Origin: Selaginella moellendorffii
Taxonomy: Eukaryota > Streptophyta > Lycopodiopsida > Selaginellales > Selaginellaceae
Direction of reading: 5' to 3'
DNA length: 64,000 nt
Assembly (NCBI RefSeq): GCF_000143415.4
Contig: NW_003314329.1
Span: forward strand, 871,431-935,430
The notes under the pieces were generated by a model that worked only from the letters and a program-made list of their open reading frames with translations, searched no databases and was not told the DNA's origin. Position 1 is the first letter of the stretch; each line of letters opens with the position of its first letter. This document shows positions 11,195-23,289 of the stretch, one piece after another. The position numbers and the translations under genes were made by a program.

Positions 11195-12693
11195 TGTAGT
11201 GTATGTGGTTTTCACCCTTTATCCTATGGTGATTTACTAGAGGCTAACCACAAAGTGAAACCTAAACCTTTCATATGCCACGTGTCATATGCTATATATC
11301 CAAGGATATTAAAGTGGAATCTGAATTTCAAGGCCTTGGGCCACTGAATGAAATAACAGAGCTAAACTCCTAAATAAGGAGCAAAGGAATGAAAGAACTA
11401 GAGCACATAGACTTCCAAGTGTACAGCTTAAGAAGTGAAGGGACAAGAGCACAAAACAACTTAGAATAGTTTTAGAGCATTCAACATCCCAATGCTATAA
11501 CTAATATGTAAAATGGAACTAAACAGAGTTTAACACTATTTTAGCACACTAGTGGCTTAATACAAGGATATAAATACTGTATACCAGTGGCTTAATATGA
11601 GGATATGAATACTCCATCAACTAGCATGGTGTGAAACTTGGGCTTAAACCCAAGCCACATATAAAACAAAAACAAGCACGCAAGCGAAAGCTATATTATA
11701 CCTCATGTTGGTTGGCCATGCCTGATCTATTCACTATCCCTCCTATACATTTGAAACCCCCTCCCCCCTGAGGAACACACATTTTGGGCTTTTACCCTTA
11801 GCCACCCTTAGTACTAAATTAATATTGTATTTACAATTTATAGACATGTATATAATTTATAAAATTTCCTAAACACTTTCTAGTATATTCTTATTTATTT
11901 TACCATCTAATGGTTGATATGCAAAAAGATTAATCTTGCTTTATAAATTATAAACATAAAATTCCTTAATATTCTAAATATTCATAGTGATAGTATATTC
12001 TAATTCCATACACTACAAAAATGGTTAAACACTATTTAATTACTACAGCTACAATCTCATTTCTTTGTTTTTTCTGTCTATGTGCTAGTGTAGGTTAGAA
12101 AGTTGTTTGAGCTCAATTAGTATCTACTAGTACCTAGCTCTATAGTCAGCTTGATCCAAAGATAAGAACTCTCAAGTTGGAAGAATTCTCAAGGCAGGCT
12201 TGAACTTCTTAGAGTTGGGTTTTACTCAAAGTCTAAATACTTGAAAGACAAGAAATGTAAACATCTTTTGAGATGTATTCTATGAGCTGATTTTTGCAAG
12301 CCTAAGGCACTTAAGCTTCAAGAGTCTAGCAAGCTAGCCTAGTATCATGGTGCTACAAAATCTCAGTTTCCTTTCAAAGTTCTATTTCACCCTAGAATTT
12401 TGTCTAGTTGGAGAGCTAGTTTATGGGATAAATTTGAAACTTATTAAATATAGAATGGTGTTAAGCTGTGAATTTAGACATGGCACCAACACCATTATGT
12501 TCAAAATAATCTCTACATTCTATAAATATGCCAAATTAGCAAATTTAGGCACTTTCCATAAATAGTAATTAATACTGAATAGGACTAACACATAGGGTAT
12601 GATAGTGAGGGTGCTTAGTAGACATGATAAACTATCATTTAGCAATATTGAGGGATTAGTCTCAATAAGCGAAAGTTCTTATTAAACCACTAC

Positions 12694-12921
12694 TGTTAGG
12701 TGCCAACTTTGACTACGTGGTCAACTTCAGTCAAAGGGAGGCTCAAAGGTATATTAAGGCATGTTAGGGTAAGGGATTTAACCTAGGGCTCACAGTGGAG
12801 CGGTGGTGTAGTGGAGCTTTTGAGGTAGCTCAGGGGTGGTTGGGTGGTGAGGAACCTCAAGAGGTGGTATAGCATAGTCTAAGGTGACTAGATCTCCATC
12901 TTTTTGTGCCGGATCATAACA
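12694..12921 (+). repeat. 5' LTR of gypsy-1 (228 bp)
   Basis: TGTTAGGTGCCAACTTTGAC start and ATCATAACA end; aligned by eye with the 3' LTR at 16637-16880. The two differ by many transitions and a few small indels, indicating a moderately old insertion. Confidence 0.9.
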
Positions 12922-13080
12922 TTGGTATCAAAGAAGTTGGTTGTGATGGCTGACCAAGTTGAACACTGGAATCCTAGTACTGACGATGGTGCCGACGAAG
13001 TTGTAGAGATTTGGACCATTCAAGATATGGTTCATGAGCTGTGAGCCCTTAATCGAAATCAGTAAGAGATGTAAGACGAG

Positions 13081-13930
13081 ATGCATGGCATGATGGATAC
13101 CATGCGTGGGCGTGTTGAGGCACTCGAAGTTGGATGGGGTAGTGCTCCAAGTAAGCCTTTTTTGGTAGATCGACTCAAGATTCCAACTTTTTCTGGTGAT
13201 GGTGGTATGGACAAGTGTCTCACTTGGTTAGCCAATGTGAAGAAGTTCTTGGTTGCTAAAGGAACTCCAAATGTAGAGGCTTTAGTGGCTATTCTGATAG
13301 TTTTGCATGATATGGGTCTTCGATAGTGGAATTGGCTTGAGGAGTCTCGTGTTGCGGATAAGAAACCACTAATGTCTACCATGGATGAGTTTGAGGCTGC
13401 TTTCCGTTTACGTTTGCCCCTCATTACGACATAGAGAATGCTTGTACAGAACTTCAACATTTCCAACAAGGAAAAATGACGCTCGGGGACTATATTGAGA
13501 AGCTTACTCGCTTGATTAGTCGTGTTCCAACAAAGGATCTAGATCAAAACAAGTACGACTTCATTGATGGCCTACATAGTGAGAGCATGTGGCAACACTT
13601 GCGTATATCGGGGCCCGGACATATCGGGTGCCCGACATCATTCTCAACCTACAAAGAGTTTGGAAGAGCTCTTTGATGCAGCTCGTCGACTTGACAATGA
13701 CAAGCACAAGTCTTGCAAGCATTTGTGGAGTCTTTCTGTCAAGAATCGTCGTGATGATCGCCATGGACACAAGGATGGGAACAAGCATCACAAGTTGAAG
13801 TCGGTGGTGACTACTTCAAATGCAAAGGGGTCCAAGAAGCAAAATTTCTTTGTGAAAAATTATAAACAGGGTTGTCATCATTGCGGTGAACTTAGACACT
13901 ACAAGATTGATTATCCGTAGTTGAAGAATA
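13081..13930 (+). pseudogene. gypsy-1 gag with zinc knuckle, multiply interrupted
   Basis: The capsid part reads PFLVDRLKIPTFSGDGG with a WLANVKKFLV block, as in Ty3/gypsy Gag. A nucleocapsid part near 13874-13918 reads CHHCGELRHYKIDY. This is a CCHC zinc knuckle whose fourth ligand Cys has become Tyr (TGT to TAT). Stop codons at about 13324, 13432 and 13674 interrupt the frame, and the ones I decoded fit C-to-T changes. Gag would form the virus-like particle in the cytoplasm; this copy cannot. Confidence 0.8.
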
Positions 13931-14075
13931 GTAGCAGGACAAGAAGTATAGCCAATCTTCTTCTCACGGTAAGTCAGATACTAAAAAGTTGCAAACTTTG
14001 CAGCGTGAGGATGAGGAGAACGACCATTCCGGTTAGAGGAAGAGACTTTCGATCGTTGCTCGTCAGCTCAACTGT

Positions 14076-16560
14076 GTGTGGAACAAGATGGAGCTTGAGG
14101 ATACGCATGAATCAACTTTAATGCTGGAGGGCATGTTCCGTAGCGATCTAGTGCGGATTTTACTGGATAGTGGGAGCGATGACAACTTTGTTTCAGCAAA
14201 GTTTGTTGCGGAGCATGGCTTGGTCACACGCAGAGTTCTTCCATACACAGTGGAAGGTGTAGCTACCTTTGCCCAGCATTTTAATGCTTGTGTCAAGGGG
14301 CTGGAAGTGCTGGTTGGCAAAACCACACTTGTGGAAACTTTTTATCTCGCGGATATCCATCGTGTGGATTTCATTCTTGGGATGCCATGGTTGGTGAAGG
14401 TGGATCCAGAGATAAAGTGGAGTATTAAGTGTATCTCGCTAGAGTATGGTGGCGTTAAAGATGTGTGGTTTGGTGAGGGCGTTCAACCACTAGTTGTTAT
14501 GCTCTCTACTACATCTTTGAAGTGGGCTTGTTGTAATGGAAAAGCACTTTTGAGTTACTTACTATTTGTTTGTGACTTGGGGGACCAAGGCACATGTGGG
14601 GGAGAAGCAGTAGTACAAGATGTACTTGATGAGTTTTCTGATGTTTTTCCATTTGAACTTCCTCATGGGTTGCCTCCGTTACGAGGTGTGGAGCATGGGA
14701 TTACATTGGAGCCGGGGACGCGGCCAATTTACCGGCATCCATTTCGGTTAAGTTATGTGGAGGAGCAAGAAGTTCAATGACAAGTCAAGGAGTTATTTGA
14801 GTTTGGATTTATTCAGCCAAGTAAGTTTCTGTTTGGTGCTCTAGTCTTGCTTGTGAAGAAGAAGGATGGTTCAATGCGAATGTGTATTGACTCCTGCACT
14901 TTGAACAAGAAGACAATGAAGGATAAGATGCCGATGCCACGTGTGGATGATATCTTAGACAAGCTTGGTGAAGCACGAGTGTTTACCAAGATTGGTCTGA
15001 GGAGTTGGATATCATCAGATTGCAATGGATGATGCATTTATCTCCAAGACGGCATTCAACACAAGGCTTCGGACATTTTGAGTTTACANNNNNNNNNNNN
15101 NNNNNNNNNNNNNNNNNNNNNNNNNNNNNNNNNNNNNNNNNNNNNNNNNNNNNNNNNNNNNNNNNNNNNNNNNNNNNNNNNNNNNNNNGGTGGCAAATGC
15201 TTTATCTCGTGTTCGTTATGTGGCGACGTTACAAACACAATTTGGTCATTATTTGAGTAAGGTGGTTAGCGAGTTTGGGCAATTGGTTGAGCATGCTGAG
15301 GCTTAAGATGCTGAGGTGGCCTCTTTGCGAGACCAGATGGAAGCCCCTTTCTCATTAGTGGATGGGATTCTCTACTACAATAGTCGTGTATATTTGCCAC
15401 GGGTGGATGCATTAATTATTCAAGTTTTATTCCACTATCATGATCGTCCAAAGGCCGGTCATTTTGGGGGGAAGAAGACATACGAGTTGATTAAGCGCAA
15501 CTTTTATTGGAGGAATATGAAGGCTAATATCCTCAAGTATTGTAAATCATGCGAGCTTTGTCAGCGGGTTAAGGTACCACGGGAGAAGCCGGGGGGATTT
15601 TTGCAACCTTTACCTATTCCTCAGAGTCGGTGTAATATCTCTATGGATGTCATCACTTGTTTGCCACGAACACAAAGGCAAAAGGAGCAAGTATAGGTCA
15701 TTGTGGATCAGTTGATGAAGTATGTGTAGTTGTTGGCTCTTTGGAAGATTGTCATTGCTTTAGATTTGGTTGTGGTTTACTTGGAGAAGGTTTTTCTTGA
15801 TTTTGGTTTGTTAGGGGACATTATTAGTGATCAAGATTCAAAGTTCACCAATGGATTTTAGAAAAGCTTTGCAAAGGCTATACAAGTGATTTTGAAACTC
15901 TCAAGTGGAGATCATCCTTAGACGGATGGGCAAACTAAGCGTGTGAATCAGGTGGTGGAGGATACGCTACGTTGTAGCATTGGTCAAAGGCAAGGAAAGT
16001 GGGATTTATATCTTCCGTTGATGCAATTTGCTTATAACAATAGCCAACACAGTGGAACCAAGCTAAATTCTTACTTTGCCATGTTTGGAAGGCATCCTTG
16101 AACAACAGTGGAGTTGGGATTGCATTTGAGTAAGGACGTTCAAGATAAGATTGATTCCGAGGCAACTGATCTGGCCACAGAACTTGATGAGATTCTAGTG
16201 GTGTGCAAACGGAATTTGCAAACAGCTCAGGATAGAGCGGAGAAGTTTGCCAATGAGCATCACCAATTCTGAGAATATAAGGTAGGTGATCTCGTCTTTG
16301 TGTGAGTGATCTTTCCGTCAAGTGAGCGGCAGAACACCTTGGTGCCTTTACGGATAAGGAAGAGTGATAAACTTTCTTATCGATATGCTGGTCCATATGA
16401 AGTGCTAAAGTGCATTGGTAAAGCGGCTTATCGGGTGCGACTGCTAGCTAGGGTGAAAATTCATTTGATATTTTATGTCAGCCAATTGAAAGGTGTACTA
16501 TCTTGGAGTGATCCCAATGCCTCCTTGATGTATACGACTACGGAAGATGGACTAAGAGCT
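14076..16560 (+). pseudogene. gypsy-1 pol: protease, partial RT, integrase
   Basis: Protease: RILLDSGSDDNFVSAKFV at about 14152-14205 holds the DSG catalytic motif. Reverse transcriptase begins near 14640 (DVFPFELPHGLPP, then [15 protein letters not shown] at about 14848-14892) and stops at the N-run. After the gap VANALSR marks the end of RNase H (about 15189-15209). The integrase zinc domain follows, with the pattern HxxxH...CxxC (HYHDRPKAGHFG and CKSCELCQRVK, about 15436-15575). The catalytic core, around DQDSKFTN, is riddled with stops. The C-terminal part YAGPYEVLKCIGKAAYRV (about 16386-16440) is the usual post-integrase tail. I see no chromodomain here. Confidence 0.85.
15089..15188. 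other. assembly gap (100 N)
   Basis: Exactly 100 Ns, the conventional placeholder for unknown size. The sequence before it ends within the reverse transcriptase motif region (FGHFEFT) and the sequence after it begins at the end of RNase H (VANALSR). In related elements these points are separated by roughly 280 residues, so about 0.8 kb is probably missing. Confidence 0.95.
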
Positions 16561-16636
16561 TGAGCAGGGTTCCCTAGAAGGGTGATCACCGGTACAACTT
16601 GTCCTTGGGACAAGGACTTTGTTGAGGGGGAAGAAT

Positions 16637-16880
16637 TGTTAGGTGCCAGTTTTGACTTGTTGGTGACTACATGGTCAACATTAGTCAAAAGGATGCTCAA
16701 GGGTATATTAAGGCATGTTAGGGTAAGGGACTTAATCTACCCTAGGGCTCATAGTGGAATGGCGGTGCAGTGGAGCTTTTGAGGTAGTTTGGGGGTGGTT
16801 GGGTGGTGAGAAACCTCAAGAGGTGGCATAGCATAGTCTAGGGCAACTAGATCTCCATTTTTTTGCACCTGATCATAACA
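16637..16880 (+). repeat. 3' LTR of gypsy-1 (244 bp)
   Basis: Starts TGTTAGGTGCCAGTTTTGAC, ends ATCATAACA, and is preceded by the polypurine tract at about 16624-16633. Slightly longer than the 5' LTR because of small insertions. Confidence 0.9.
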
Positions 16881-17127
16881 ATTACAATATAAAGCAAAAG
16901 AGAACTAAAGCTAGGCCGAGTATGCTCAATAAGAAATGCATAAAAATTCCTACCTTATATTCATCTGGCTAAGTATAGATGCTAAGCCCAGATTACTAAC
17001 ACTTGAATAAGAGGGGCTGAAAAGGGAATTAACAATACCAACCTCTTTCTGTTGTGGCAGTAAGGAAAGAATATCCAAAAGAACTAGTCAACAAGTAACT
17101 TTTAAACTTATAGTCATATTTGTGACA

Positions 17128-20100
17128 TTCCCCCCCCCCCCCCCCCCCCTTAAGGAAAATTAACATTTTCATTGATGCACACTCTAGTCTAGACCACTGC
17201 CAAGAAAACAATTTTAGAAAACTGTCACAGTGATCACACTATATAAAAAATGCACCAACTTAAATGATTTAGGGTACCTTTGCTATTTAACCCAAATGCG
17301 CTACAAAGTTAAACACCTTTTGGTCATCACCAATAAAGAAATGACTAATAGAGTTAGTCACCCTTGCTACTCTGGTGTGACCTAGCTTATAAAAGAGTGA
17401 TATGACCCTACCCACAGATGATATAAAGAGAGAAGTTAGAAGCCCTATCTCTCATGAGCAAAGACACCAAACCTGTCAATAAAGTTTAAATAGACTACTA
17501 TAAATAGGCAATTACAATTGTTTATATGGTCACGCCCTTTTAATGAAATAAAGAACATAGACAGAGAGGCAGATGATATGACCAATCAACAATAGCTACC
17601 CCATGACTAGAGATTTCATAATACATATAAAGTGCTAAAGCCAGTCTACCTTCAAACAGAAAGATCAAGAGATGGATAATATCAAAGTTATAGATAATGA
17701 TATCTTAAAGATTTAAGTATCAATGAATAAATCTTATATTAGAACACAAAAGTTTTTCAAGTAAGTTATCATCTGATAAACCAGTATTAGAGTACAAGAA
17801 CCACTAAGATCATCATCACTATCAAACAAAATTCAATACCTAATATATTATTAGGAAAACTCAATAATAAGGCAAGACTAACAAACTCTCATTCATACTA
17901 ATTATCACACTAGCCAACCTAAATAAATCCTTATCAACAAAAGGAAAGAACTCAAGTTGCTTAATTAACTGTTAGCAACATCCTACCAATATCTCAAAAC
18001 CAAAAGACCACACTAGACTAAACCACAAAGAATATGTGGTCATGTGAAAAGCCAAAAACTATAAAAAAGAATAACTAACTATTATGAAAGATCATCAATT
18101 ATCCTATCAATGAAGAAATACATAATTATCGTCAAAGAAAGAATCCACCATCCCAAAGAATGATGAATTATTCTAGATCAATAATAATCAAGCAAAACCT
18201 TTGACAAGGATAACCAATTACCTTAAATGATAGTTAATCATCATCAATGATTATCAAATGTAAATACTAATTTCAATATCAAAGTTAATGAGCCAAAAAT
18301 GCCTTCCTTAACAACTTCTAATAAATGGAACAGTGAGTATAAAACTCAAAAAACCAAAAGGTTGAAGAAGCTTATAGCCAAATCTTGCCTAACAATGATT
18401 ATAACTCTTATATGAATTAATTTCAATGCTAAATAAGTAACATATAATATCCTCCTTAACACATATATAAGCTAAATTTCATAATGTAAAGCTAATAAAG
18501 AACATTTTTGCATCAATCCAAAAGCTAAGTACAACAAAGCTATGCTCAATAAGTGACCACCAAATTAATCCTCTATAAATCCATCTATGCATAATAAAAT
18601 GTAACTCACTTTATAACATGTGCAAAAAGAATTATCAATGATCGATATATCCTAACACAAATTCAATAAGGAACTAAGATCTTTAATGTCGATCACTAAC
18701 TCTTCCTTTTGTAAAGTTAGCATAGTTCATAACTGAATTACTTTTAAAAGAAAAGCTCAAAACTCAACTCCTACTAAACAATCTCATCTAGAATACAACT
18801 AACTTAATTTGCTACTAAGCTCATTTGAACACAAATATAGTTGTTAACTAGTAAATGCATGAATGCTAGTAACACAAAACTACAGCTAAATCATTAACAC
18901 TATCTATATTAAGACTAATGGAACTTAATATTAATTCTATGGAGAGATATCTCATTTCACTCGAATTTGAACATTAACAATGTCAATGACAAGGCATCAC
19001 TTCAATGCCATTAACACCAAAATAAAGTTAGAAGAAAGCAAAAGTGAATCACCATTCAAAGCTCTTTAGCACTAGAGCTAACCAAAGTCGAGGTTACCTT
19101 AGTTAGTATTGGAAACTAATCTTTTAATAATACTTATTTACAAATAATATATCATTAAGGAGTGATTCACCATGTCCAAGGCTTAATGTAACCTAACACT
19201 ACGGATTAAACACAACTAAAATGATGTTGACAAAGGTAAAGTCAATATGTTAACATGGAAAAACCATGTAAGTCTAACGACATGATCCTTTACAACACCA
19301 TCTAGTAAAGTAAATATATCATTACTAAATCATTATCGAGTGAAACAAGTGTTAATAGTCCTTGGTGAAATCTACAAGTATTCACTAGTCACAAAGCAAC
19401 CAACAATCACTTTTTAATTTACCTTTCACAAGATCTAAACACTAAACTTAAATCATTGAGTCCAACAATAAGGTAACACCCCAGCTACAAGATATAGGAA
19501 TATGGACAAGCATAAACTAAATAACTATTCAAATCTAATCATACAACAATAAGTTCATCAATACATTTAGTCAATATTTCTGAGCATGCCTTGAAAAAAC
19601 TAGCTATGTATGATTAACTATATGATACACAACCTCCTTATAGATAAAATTATAATACAGGTACTAACATGTCAATCTTAAACAATTAAGTTAAATATCA
19701 CCATCTTCAGCTAAGGCGTAAAGCTACCAAGACCAAGTCAAGATCAATGAGAACTCACTACTTTCACAAAGTCTAATAAAATGCAAAGTGCACCTACCAC
19801 CAAGCATAATGTTATAGAAGAAAGACATAAGGGTCACCTTCCTAAAAAAGTGTAATAGTCACTTTTTTATACACTCTATCCAATTTAATTGCTTTAACCC
19901 TAAAAATCAGTATCCCTTTCGAACTGCATCATACAAACTACCTACTAAAGTTTAATCCTACCAAAATAAACTTTATTTCTTTCATTAGTTTATACTGACT
20001 TATGAAAATAGAATGGTTTTTGAGTAAAATGATTAATAGATCAACAGATCAACTATTGAAAAAGTCTAAGAAATTTTATGGAAAATTTTCTATCCTAGAG

Positions 20101-21525
20101 AAAGAATGACTCTCGATTCAGAAATACAAAATTTCAAGACTCAACCAACTTTTTCCTACAAACAACTTCACACAACTTTACATAACTTCACCTCAATATA
20201 AATTCTTATGACCCAACAGTATACTTAAGTATTGAACATCATGCCCATATTTCCAAATTTAACACCATCCACAAAATGCAAAATGAACATCCAAGACTCT
20301 ATCGTAAATACTATATTTTTGGATATTTATATTGCACTAACACTCTTCTCAAATTATCTTTAAGATCCAATAAAACCAAAATACTAACAAGAAAAATGAC
20401 ATAAAAAATTAAAGTCTAAAGAAAATTCCTTATTAGTCAAAATAACAATGCCACTTCCATTAACACAAATGCTAGCAATGTCAATGTCTTAACTTTACAC
20501 CTTCTCTATCCAACAATCTATTCCAAGTGTTAACGAATAAACTAACAAGCCATAACAAATGAATATTACAACTTTTTCCATCACATTATGGGCAAACCCT
20601 CAAAGAAACAAGATATCAACTTAAGCTTAGCATAATGGACCACCATTAAGAACCAAGTTAGAGCTACTTCAATGTTACTACTTACAAGTAAAATAACTTC
20701 TCCATTAATCACTTTAGGGTTGATTATAGTCTAACCAAGTAACTTCGTAAGCACATTATTTACTATCACATAGATATGATATAAAAATCACAATGACTTG
20801 ATCATTAATTAAGCAATACCATAAGCAAGCCCACATTATTACTTTAAAAGTTTACATAAGTATCAAATGCCAACTCTATTCAATAAAATGCAATAGAAAT
20901 GTCATATCCCACTGATAAAGATTTACAACACCAAATGCCATCAATTTTGTTCACAACATATACAAGCTCATACCACTCTCTTTCTGACAAAACTCAAAAC
21001 TGATCCAACACCAAGTTATTCAAAGAATAATAGTAAGGTTCCCCAAAAAAAATTGAGTATTATAACTCAAGTTTTCAATAGCAAGCTTAGACAAAATGGT
21101 TTAGCGTTTCACTATTATCTATCCCATAACTCACCACTTGTAAGACCACTATAACCAACATGCATCAAGATAAAGACTCTCAGTTGCATAATGTGAATAT
21201 GAGCAAAGAGTTAACACCTTGTTGTAAATCATCTTTTCAAGAAGAGAAAATTATTTACATATTTGATCTTTCATCCGTAATGCCTCTCCTTTTAGTCTTA
21301 TCTTGACTAAACCTTAAATTTGCATTTGCATTACCTTTAGTCTAATTTAAGAAAAGTTTACGACAATGACTACTTGAACCAATAGACTAATGTCTATAGT
21401 CTTGATTGATCCACTTTTAATCGTGCTTAAGAAGGTTTCACTAGTGCTATATTAAACAGCTACAGACCAACTTATTTGCCACTTATAGTAAACTCAGAGG
21501 AGGTTTACTTTTACTCATGGTACTG
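17128..21525 (-). other. 4.4 kb AT-rich, gene-free internal region of the old LTR element
   Basis: No open frame over about 60 codons is found here on either strand, and the base composition is strongly AT-rich with very few CG dinucleotides. Its right end (about 21170-21525) matches the leader at 1-365, and its left end begins with the polypurine tract (20 Cs on the plus strand at 17130-17149), so it is the internal part of the element at 11195-22574. I see no remaining protein motif. Confidence 0.6.
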
Positions 21526-22574
21526 TAAAACACAAATCCTTAAGCCCCAAAATGGAGCTGAAAGGGTACCACATGGTAGTGGTTGAAGTGGAAGCAACAA
21601 GTGTAATATGTTTGGATCAAAAGCTCTGACTTGGAAAGTCGAGAGCAGGAGTGAAGTTCCAAACAAAGTTCTCAAAGAATGAGCACAAAACAATTGATGA
21701 ATGAGTCTCTAAACACTGACACAAGTGGATTGACACATGGTAAGTGTTGTGACATATGAAAATTTTATGAATAAATCCGAGAAGGAATCCGAAAAAGAGT
21801 TTGAGATAGAGTTCAAAAAAGAGTCCGAGATAGAGTCTGAGAAGAAGTCTGATATGGATTTGAGATAAAGTCTGTTATAAACCCGAGATGGAGTCCAAGA
21901 TGGAGTTCAATATAGACCCGAGATGGATCCGAGATGGACCCGAGATAGAGTCCAAAATGGAGTCCGAGATGGAGTCCAAGATGGAGTTCGAAATGAAATC
22001 TGAGATGGAGTCCGAGGTCAAGTCCAAGATGGACCTAAGTTGGAGTCCAAGATAGTGGCTGAGAAAAAGACTAAGACTAAGATTGAGACTAAGATCGAGA
22101 CCAAGACTAAGACCGAAACTTAATAAATATGGAATGGTGCTAAATTGCAAATTTGGACACAGGGACAATCTTTATATTCTGTAAATATGTAAAATTAACA
22201 AATCTAGACACTTTCCATAAATAGTAATTACGACCAAATAGGACCAACACATAGGGTATGATAGCAAGGGTGCTAAATAAATACAATAATTTATCATTTA
22301 GAGATATTGAAGGATTACTTTCAATATACAAGGGTTTTTGTTAAGTTAATGCAAAACAGAGCAAAAGAGAATTAAAAACCAGGCCAAGTATGCTTAACAA
22401 TAAACATATATATTCATCTGCCTAAGTACAAATGCTAAATCAGTTTACTAACACTTGAACAAAAAAGGAAATCAACAATACTAATCTTCTACCATCATGG
22501 TAGTAAGGAAAGAATATTTGAAAAGAGTAGCCGACAAATAACATTAGATACCCACAATCACATTCACAACAACA
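21526..22574 (-). repeat. composite right LTR: family B/C start fused to the family A tail
   Basis: The plus-strand sequence at 21526 begins TGTAAAACACAAATCC, matching the start of the solo LTR at 793, and carries a decayed GAGATGGAGTCC array (21775-22110). It then switches at about 22113 to the tail of LTR A (AAATATGGAATGGTGC onward), ending CACAACAACA at 22574. The missing LTR A head and the missing second half of the inserted LTR imply two deletions. Confidence 0.5.
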
Positions 22575-22599
22575 AGTAAGCATAGCAAAGGATTGCAAT

Positions 22600-23170
22600 T
22601 TGGTCACCTAGAGCTGATCTCCTAGTAGAAGGATACCATATTTGCAAGGGTTTTGGCAATTTCCATACCTATAGAATTCACTTGGCACATCTAAGTTGAC
22701 ATGCATTTGAGTTGTGTCTGAAGTCGGCAATAGATCATCATCAGCATATAGTAGTACATAGAGAAAAATGCTTTCTTTGCAGCATAGTTCCATATAGATC
22801 TCAAACAACATCAGCCAGAGGGGCCTAGAGCACCCTTATAGAACCCCTGAACAAGACACAATTGGCTGGCTATCTACTATTTTCAAACTCAAAGTCTTGT
22901 ATAATTCAATGATTGCAGCTACTAAGGGGGTAGATGGGGATTTGGAGTTCCAGCAGACACCAAATCAAAAGATGCCATAGGACACAATTGAAAGCTTTGG
23001 TTAAATCAACAAAACACAGGAGAAGCACTTGGTTCCCGACATGGAGGGTTAGCAGTTGGTTGATGCAGGAGTAATGCTTGTGAAGGTCTGCTTGACCTTC
23101 TCATGCTGCCAAGTTGTTTCTCTATAAGGTGGGCAAACACCTTCACAAAAGCTACCAACATTGCTAACTC
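22600..23170 (-). pseudogene. non-LTR (LINE) reverse transcriptase fragment
   Basis: On the minus strand, about 23050-22950 reads LLCFVDLTKAFNCVLWHLL, matching the FVDxxKAFD block of LINE-type reverse transcriptases. About 22770-22680 reads LLYADDDLLPTSDT, with the YADD catalytic motif, followed by LDVPSEF. Frames change between the blocks and no endonuclease or poly(A) tail is visible. This is a 5'- and 3'-truncated relic lying just downstream of the old LTR element. Confidence 0.7.
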
Positions 23171-23289
23171 ACTTGTGAAGATTCTATTATAAGTAAAATT
23201 TCCTTCATTGAAGTTGGATCATTCTTTTATACTAGTACTTTTCTTTTGGACAATGACATCTTTTTCTTAAAAACACTTTGTATTTTATT

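Larger units (their letters stand above)
12694..16880 (+). mobile_element. Ty3/gypsy LTR retrotransposon (gypsy-1), nested
   Basis: A structurally complete element. The 5' LTR is 12694-12921, the primer-binding site TGGTATCAAAG lies at about 12923-12933, then come gag, protease, reverse transcriptase and integrase remnants, the polypurine tract GAGGGGGAAG (about 16624-16633) and the 3' LTR 16637-16880. Both LTRs start TGTTAGGTGCCA and end ATAACA. Target duplication is ACTAC (12689-12693) and ATTAC (16881-16885). The host LTR A sequence resumes on the other side. An assembly gap removes the reverse transcriptase core and RNase H. Coding frames carry many stops, so the copy is dead. Confidence 0.9.
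11195..22574 (-). mobile_element. old copia-type LTR element (family A), split by a gypsy insertion
   Basis: The left LTR runs 11195-12693 and continues at 16881-17127 after the nested gypsy element. The decayed internal region is 17128-21525 and the right LTR remnant 21526-22574. On the minus strand the right LTR is the 5' LTR. Next to the left LTR is a polypurine tract with 20 Gs (plus-strand C-run 17130-17149). The flanks AGTGAG (11189-11194) and AGTAAG (22575-22580) look like a target duplication with one G/A change. Excluding the 4.2 kb insert, the element is about 7.2 kb. No gag or pol frame survives. Confidence 0.6.
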
